From Actinomycetes bacterium (lineage in GTDB: Bacteria > Actinomycetota > Actinomycetes > Actinomycetales > Microbacteriaceae), in contig JAEWDJ010000169.1 in NCBI GenBank assembly GCA_023390155.1, forward strand, positions 1 through 6,242: a DNA stretch of 6,242 nucleotides. Direction: 5' to 3'. Position 1 is the first letter of the stretch. Each line of letters starts with the position of its first letter. The notes beneath the pieces were generated by a model. It was not told the origin of the DNA. It saw only the letters and a program-made list of their open reading frames with translations, and did no database searches. Made by a program: the position numbers and the translations under genes. Positions 1 to 6,242 of the stretch are shown piece after piece.

Positions 1-495
1 GGCCTGCCGCGCACGGTCCCGGGCTGGTCGCTGCACGTCGCGTTCGCGGCGGTCGCGGTCGCGCTCGCGCTCTCGGCCGCGCCGTCCGGGCCGTGGACGC
101 TCGTCAGCGTCGGCCTCGCCGCGGTGACCGTCACGGCGCCGCACTGGCGGACGGCCTGGGTGCTGATCGCGGTGCTCGCGTTCTCCGTCCTGGTCGAGCC
201 GTCGAGCGGCGTGTCCCTCCGGGTCTGTCTGCTGATCGCGGGCGCGCACGCTCTTCACATCCTGGCCGCGTGGATGCTCGTCGTGCCGGTGCGCGCGCGA
301 CTCCAGTCGGCCGTGCTCCTCCCGGGGCTGCGCCGGTTCGTCCTCATCCAGCTCCCGGTGCAGGCCACCGCCATCCTGCTCGGCGTCGTCCACCCCTCCT
401 CCGGTGATCCGGCCGTCGCCGTCGTCTCCGGGCTGGCGGTGCTCGCGGTCGTCGCCCTGCTCGGCGGGATGCTGCTGCGCCGCACCCGTCGGTGA
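1..495 (+). CDS. Unrecognised multi-pass membrane protein, 3' part only
   Basis: The reading frame is open from the first base to the TGA at 493-495, giving 164 visible residues, so the true start is probably upstream. A GTG at 124 could serve as a start, but the hydrophobic coding pattern continues before it, which favours a 5'-truncated gene. Hydrophobic stretches that look like membrane segments lie at visible residues about 12-28, 33-47, 52-66, 72-95, 112-131 and 137-159. The protein ends in an Arg-rich tail (RRTRR), which by the positive-inside rule suggests a cytoplasmic C-terminus. I see no catalytic motif and do not recognise the family. It could be a transporter subunit or an accessory membrane protein. 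It lies 155 bases upstream of uvrA, and the intervening promoter motifs suggest it is a separate transcription unit. Coding status is fairly secure; function is unknown. Confidence 0.7.
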   Translation, partial: GLPRTVPGWSLHVAFAAVAVALALSAAPSGPWTLVSVGLAAVTVTAPHWRTAWVLIAVLAFSVLVEPSSGVSLRVCLLIAGAHALHILAAWMLVVPVRARLQSAVLLPGLRRFVLIQLPVQATAILLGVVHPSSGDPAVAVVSGLAVLAVVALLGGMLLRRTRR

Positions 496-506
496 CGTGA
501 CCGATG
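487..506. other. Small inverted repeat over the stop codon of the upstream gene
   Basis: TCGGT (489-493) and ACCGA (500-504) are inverted repeats around a six-base loop. A G·T wobble pair and a C-G pair extend the stem to seven pairs. It covers the TGA of the membrane-protein gene. No T-run follows, so it is not a canonical intrinsic terminator. It might stabilise the transcript end or be chance in GC-rich DNA. Confidence 0.25.
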
Positions 507-512
507 CTCCGA

Positions 513-534
513 TGTCGGTGGTGGGGCATACACT
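513..534 (+). promoter_or_regulatory. PafBC-type (RecA/LexA-independent) DNA-damage promoter of uvrA
   Basis: TGTCGGTG at 513-520 is followed by exactly eight bases and then TACACT at 529-534. This matches the actinobacterial RecA_NDp consensus, tTGTCRGTG-N8-TAnnnT, at every specified base except the weakly conserved first T, which is A here. In mycobacteria this motif is recognised by the WYL-domain activator PafBC together with RNA polymerase and drives much of the LexA-independent damage response, including repair genes. TACACT would be the -10 element, placing the transcript start near 541 and a leader of about 110 bases before the uvrA ATG. No good conventional -35 is present, as expected for an activator-dependent promoter. 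Motif match is seen; activity is inferred. Confidence 0.72.
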
Positions 535-568
535 CGCGCGTGCGGGGCGAACTCCCGGCTACGGTGAG

Positions 569-574
569 TAGAAT
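569..574 (+). promoter_or_regulatory. Candidate second uvrA promoter, -10 hexamer TAGAAT
   Basis: TAGAAT fits the actinobacterial -10 pattern TAnnnT and shares its last base with the LexA operator at 574-589. A start site near 580-582 would fall inside the operator, a classic repression geometry. No convincing -35 is found 16-18 bases upstream (the 17-base spacing gives GGCGAA), and a TGn extension is not correctly placed, so the promoter is tentative. Confidence 0.4.
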
Positions 575-589
575 CGAACAAAACTTCGA
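574..589. promoter_or_regulatory. LexA (SOS) operator upstream of uvrA
   Basis: TCGAAC-AAAA-CTTCGA matches the actinobacterial/Gram-positive SOS box TCGAAC-N4-GTTCGA at 11 of 12 specified positions; the only deviation is C for G at 584. It lies 61 bases before the uvrA ATG, overlaps a -10-like hexamer and sits about 33 bases downstream of the start site predicted for the PafBC-type promoter. Bound LexA could therefore block the proximal promoter directly and act as a roadblock to the distal one. uvrA is a known SOS gene in many bacteria. RecA-stimulated LexA self-cleavage would relieve repression after damage. Confidence 0.8.
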
Positions 590-636
590 ACACGCAGCAG
601 GGGTGCGCGCACGGCGAACACGCGCCGGAGCGCGAC

Positions 637-650
637 GGAATTAGCGGAAA
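637..650 (+). promoter_or_regulatory. Weak ribosome binding region for uvrA
   Basis: GGAA at 637-640 lies ten bases before the ATG at 651, and a second GGAAA at 646-650 abuts that ATG but is about nine bases from the in-frame GTG at 660. Neither is a strong Shine-Dalgarno site, so the start could be 651 or 660, a three-residue difference. An in-frame TAG at 642-644 excludes any start further upstream. The stretch 639-651 is AT-rich for this genome, which should keep the start region unstructured. Confidence 0.4.
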
Positions 651-3644
<2,994 letters not shown>

Positions 3645-3650
3645 GTCAGC

Positions 3651-5663
3651 GTGGCCGACACCGTCAGCTACCGGCCGAAGGCCGGGGAGATCCCCACGCA
3701 GCCGGGCGTCTACCGCTTCCGCGACAAGAACCGGCGCGTGCTCTACGTGGGCAAGGCGAAGAACCTGCGGGCGCGGCTGAGCAACTACTTCCAGCCGCTC
3801 CGCAGCCTGCACGAGCGCACGCGGCGCATGGTCACGACGGCCGCGTCCGTCGAGTGGACGGTCGTCGCCAGCGAGTTCGAGGCGCTCCAGCTCGAGTACA
3901 CCTGGATCAAGGAGTTCAACCCGCCGTTCAACGTGCAGTTCCGGGACGACAAGTCGTACCCGTATCTTGCGGTGACCCTGGGCGACCGCATCCCGCGGGT
4001 GATGGTCACGCGCAACCGCGGGGTGAAGGACGCCCGCTACTTCGGCCCGTACACGAAGGTCTGGGCGATCCGCGACACCGTCGACCTGATGCTGAAGGCC
4101 TTCCCGATGCGCAGCTGCTCGGACGGCGTCTACCGCCGGGCGGAGCTGACCGGCAGACCGTGTCTGCTCGGCGACATCGGCAAGTGCGCGGCGCCCTGCG
4201 TCGGCCGCATCTCGCCGGAGGACCACCGCGAGCTGGCCGAGGACTTCGTCTCCTTCATGGCCGGGAACGACACCAAGTACATCCGCGAGCTGACGGACAA
4301 GATGAAGTCGGCCGCGAGCACGATGGACTACGAGGCGGCCGCCCGGCACCGGGACGCCATCCAGGCCCTGGAGGCCGCGATGGGCAAGAGCGCGGTGGTG
4401 CTGCAGGACACGGTGGACCTGGACGCGTTCGGCATCGCGCACGACGAGCTCGCCGCCGCGGTGCAGCAGTTCATCGTCCGCGGCGGCCGCATCCGCGGTG
4501 TGCGCAGCTGGGTCGTCGACAAGGAGCTCGACATGGAGCTCGGCGAACTCGTCGAGACCGTGCTGCAGAACGCCTACGAGGGCGCCGACGTGCCGCCGCG
4601 CGAGATCATCGTGCCCGAGCTCCCGGACGACACGGCCGAGCTGGAGCAGTGGCTCACCGCCCGGCGGCACGAGACCAGCGGCGGCTCGGTCAGCGACCCG
4701 ACAGCGACCCGGGGCCGCCTGAGCGGCCGCGTCGAGCTGCGGGTCGCTCAGCGCGGCGACAAGGCCGCGCTCGCGCAGACCGCCGAGATGAACGCCAAGA
4801 ACGCCCTGGTGCTCTACAAGACCCGGCGCAGCGCCGACTTCGTGGCCCGCTCGAAGGCGCTCCAGGACATCCAGGACGCGCTCGGGATGGAGGAGGCGCC
4901 GCTGCGGATGGAGTGCTACGACGTCTCGCATCTCAGCGGGACCAACATCGTGGCCTCCATGGTCGTCTTCGAGGACGGGCTGCCGCGCAAGGACCAGTAC
5001 CGCCGGTTCAGCATCCCCGAGTCGACGGACGACACCGAGTCGATCTACCAGGTCATCAGCCGTCGCCTGGCGTACCTGCGTGACGACGCCGGCGGCGTGG
5101 AGGCCGACGCGGAGGCGGGGACCGAGCCCGAGACGGAGGCCGCGGTGCCGCCGGACGGCGGGGACGACCCCACGATCGACGTCGGTGCCGAGCTCGCGGA
5201 GGCGGCGGAGAAGCGCCGCCGCAAGTTCTCCTACCCGCCGAACCTGCTCCTCGTGGACGGCGGCCAGCCGCAGGTCGCGGCCGCCCAGCGCGCGCTGGAG
5301 GAGTCGGGCGTGCAGGGCATCCAGCTCGCGGGCATCGCCAAGCGCCTCGAGGAGATCTGGCTGCCGGACTCCGACTTCCCGGTCATCCTGCCGCGCAACA
5401 GCGACGCGCTGTTCCTCATCCAGCGGTTGCGCGACGAGGCCCACCGGTTCGCGATCACCTACCAGCGCTCGCGCCGCAAACGCGACATCGGCACCGTGCT
5501 CGGCGAGATCCCCGGTCTCGGTCCGTCGCGCGTCAAGGAGCTGCTGAAGCACTTCGGCTCGGTCGCGCAGCTGCGGCAGGCCACCCCCGAGCAGATCGCG
5601 GAGGTGCGTGGAGTCGGCCCGCGCCTGGCGGCGGCGGTGCACGAGCGGCTCGCCGACCGCTGA
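3651..5663 (+). CDS. uvrC: UvrC, excision nuclease ABC dual-incision subunit C
   Basis: UvrC binds the UvrB-DNA pre-incision complex and cuts the damaged strand on both sides of the lesion. The 670 residues show the full architecture. An N-terminal GIY-YIG nuclease (about 16-95) makes the 3' cut, with GVY 19-21, YVG 32-34, R40 and probable metal ligand E82. Four cysteines (C156, C171, C179, C183) have spacing close to the [4Fe-4S] ligands described for E. coli UvrC. A UVR helix pair for UvrB contact spans about 207-242. The RNase H-like nuclease that makes the 5' cut has ECYDVSH with D424, LVDGG with D536 and DEAHR with H598. Tandem helix-hairpin-helix DNA-binding motifs occupy about 612-670 (GLGPSR, GVGPRL). 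A 43-residue acidic insert (478-520) splits the RNase H-like domain. GTG 3651 is chosen because the family's YRP start follows at residues 7-9. The gene is cotranscribed with uvrA. Confidence 0.97.
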   Translation: MADTVSYRPKAGEIPTQPGVYRFRDKNRRVLYVGKAKNLRARLSNYFQPLRSLHERTRRMVTTAASVEWTVVASEFEALQLEYTWIKEFNPPFNVQFRDDKSYPYLAVTLGDRIPRVMVTRNRGVKDARYFGPYTKVWAIRDTVDLMLKAFPMRSCSDGVYRRAELTGRPCLLGDIGKCAAPCVGRISPEDHRELAEDFVSFMAGNDTKYIRELTDKMKSAASTMDYEAAARHRDAIQALEAAMGKSAVVLQDTVDLDAFGIAHDELAAAVQQFIVRGGRIRGVRSWVVDKELDMELGELVETVLQNAYEGADVPPREIIVPELPDDTAELEQWLTARRHETSGGSVSDPTATRGRLSGRVELRVAQRGDKAALAQTAEMNAKNALVLYKTRRSADFVARSKALQDIQDALGMEEAPLRMECYDVSHLSGTNIVASMVVFEDGLPRKDQYRRFSIPESTDDTESIYQVISRRLAYLRDDAGGVEADAEAGTEPETEAAVPPDGGDDPTIDVGAELAEAAEKRRRKFSYPPNLLLVDGGQPQVAAAQRALEESGVQGIQLAGIAKRLEEIWLPDSDFPVILPRNSDALFLIQRLRDEAHRFAITYQRSRRKRDIGTVLGEIPGLGPSRVKELLKHFGSVAQLRQATPEQIAEVRGVGPRLAAAVHERLADR

Positions 5664-5673
5664 CGCTGTCTCG

Positions 5674-5698
5674 GCCGGATCTCGGTCCGCCGGATCTC
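5674..5698. repeat. Short direct repeat in the uvrC-dedA gap
   Basis: GCCGGATCTC occurs at 5674-5683 and again at 5689-5698, each preceded by a CTCGG-like sequence, so the stretch looks like an imperfect duplication of about 15 bases. Inverted complementarity is limited to four pairs (CGGA/TCCG) and there is no T-run, so I do not call it a terminator. No intrinsic terminator is evident anywhere between uvrC and the next gene. Confidence 0.35.
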
Positions 5699-5757
5699 CC
5701 TCCGCGGTAGGGGGCTCAAGGTACCCGGGTGTGACGCGCCGCGGCACGGGCCGTCCG

Positions 5758-5763
5758 TAGCGT
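5758..5763 (+). promoter_or_regulatory. Candidate -10 element for a leaderless dedA-family transcript
   Basis: TAGCGT fits the actinobacterial -10 pattern TAnnnT and ends six bases before the ATG at 5770, so transcription would begin at or next to the start codon. The AGGG at 5765-5768 is too close to that ATG to work as a Shine-Dalgarno. Leaderless mRNAs with this layout are common in actinobacteria. A -35-like GTGACG at 5731-5736 has a 21-base spacer, longer than optimal, so the call rests mainly on the -10. Confidence 0.4.
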
Positions 5764-5769
5764 CAGGGT

Positions 5770-6242
5770 ATGGATGCCCTCAACGAGTTCATCGCCCCGG
5801 CGGCCGCCTCCCCGTGGGTCTACCTGGTGGTCTTCGCCGTGGTGCTCGTCGACGCCTTCTTCCCGCCGGTGCCGAGCGAATCCGTGGTGATCGCGGCCGC
5901 GGCGGCGGCGGTGGCCGTCGGCTCGCCGAACCTCCCGCTCATCATCGCCTGCGCCGCGGCCGGTGCGATCGCCGGGGACAACCTGACCTACGCCATCGGC
6001 CGGCGCGTCCCGTTCGAGCGGATCCGGCCGCTGCGCGGCCCGCGGATGAGCGCGGCACTCGACCGGGCGCGCCGCGGCATCCACTCGCGCGCGGGTGTCC
6101 TCGTGCTCTCCGCCCGCTACGTCCCGGTCGGTCGCGTCGCGGTGAACCTGATGGCGGGCGCCTCGCGACTGCCGGTGCGCCGGTTCCTGCTGCTCTCCAC
6201 GGCCGCGGGTGTCTCGTGGGCGCTCTACTCGGTTACTGTGGG
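5770..6242 (+). CDS. DedA-family (SNARE-associated/VTT domain) membrane protein, 5' part
   Basis: The frame runs without a stop from ATG 5770 to the window end, giving 157 complete codons; the 3' end is missing. The family pattern is clear: a first hydrophobic segment (17-29), then FFPPVPSE (30-37) with the conserved acidic residue E37, a small-residue segment (38-51), and GAIAGDNLTYAIG (65-77). A basic loop (about 78-107) is followed by the hallmark SARYVPVGR (114-122), with R116 and R122 at the positions of the essential arginines of E. coli YqjA/YghB, and then AGASRLPVRRF (129-139) and a final hydrophobic stretch with W150. DedA proteins are inner-membrane proteins; members are linked to membrane-potential maintenance and to lipid-carrier (undecaprenyl phosphate) or phospholipid translocation. 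Which substrate applies here cannot be told. The 106-base gap and probable own promoter suggest a unit separate from uvrAC, although read-through is possible. Confidence 0.9.
   Translation, partial: MDALNEFIAPAAASPWVYLVVFAVVLVDAFFPPVPSESVVIAAAAAAVAVGSPNLPLIIACAAAGAIAGDNLTYAIGRRVPFERIRPLRGPRMSAALDRARRGIHSRAGVLVLSARYVPVGRVAVNLMAGASRLPVRRFLLLSTAAGVSWALYSVTV

Noticed and set aside
93..407. A 104-codon frame overlapping the upstream membrane-protein gene.
   Set aside because: Arg/Pro/Gly-rich translation without hydrophobic pattern; the alternative frame gives a coherent membrane protein that ends at 495.
496..650. Possible small gene or RNA between the membrane-protein gene and uvrA.
   Set aside because: No start with ribosome site and coding bias was found; the stretch is explained by promoter, operator and leader.
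5723..5730. Palindrome ACCCGGGT in the uvrC-dedA gap, considered as an operator.
   Set aside because: An eight-base palindrome is unremarkable in GC-rich DNA and matches no operator I can name.
5664..5769. Search for an intrinsic terminator after uvrC.
   Set aside because: Only four-base stems are found, with no T-run; a Rho-dependent end or read-through cannot be distinguished from sequence.
5716..6084. A minus-strand frame over the start of the DedA-family gene.
   Set aside because: Low-complexity Arg/Gly/Asp-rich shadow; the + strand frame carries clear DedA motifs.

Overview
This is a GC-rich (roughly 70% by eye) actinobacterial chromosomal segment. The coding bias, the UvrA and UvrC sequence style, and the actinobacterial-type LexA and PafBC promoter motifs fit a Microbacteriaceae-like genome (Leifsonia/Microbacterium type). 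That placement is an inference, since no marker gene is present.

Layout, all genes on the + strand: (1) 1-495, the 3' part of an unrecognised multi-pass membrane protein whose start lies outside the window; (2) 496-650, a regulatory region with a PafBC-type (RecA/LexA-independent) DNA-damage promoter motif at 513-534, a second -10-like hexamer at 569-574 and a near-perfect LexA (SOS) operator at 574-589; (3) 651-3644 uvrA; (4) 3651-5663 uvrC, six bases after uvrA and in the same frame; (5) 5664-5769, a short gap with an imperfect direct repeat and a possible promoter for a leaderless transcript; (6) 5770 to the window end, the 5' part of a DedA-family membrane protein.

uvrA and uvrC form a compact nucleotide excision repair operon. 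UvrA (with UvrB, not in this window) finds the lesion, and UvrC, recruited by UvrB, cuts on both sides of it. The operon appears to be under two damage-sensing circuits, PafBC and LexA. The flanking membrane proteins have no evident functional link to repair.

I see no undescribed multi-gene system. The most unusual points are the Gln/Gly-rich N-terminal extension of UvrA, built on an 18-bp tandem repeat, and the paired damage-responsive elements upstream of it. Smaller oddities are an acidic insert in UvrC, a single amber codon separating UvrA and UvrC in one continuous frame, and the likely leaderless start of the DedA gene.
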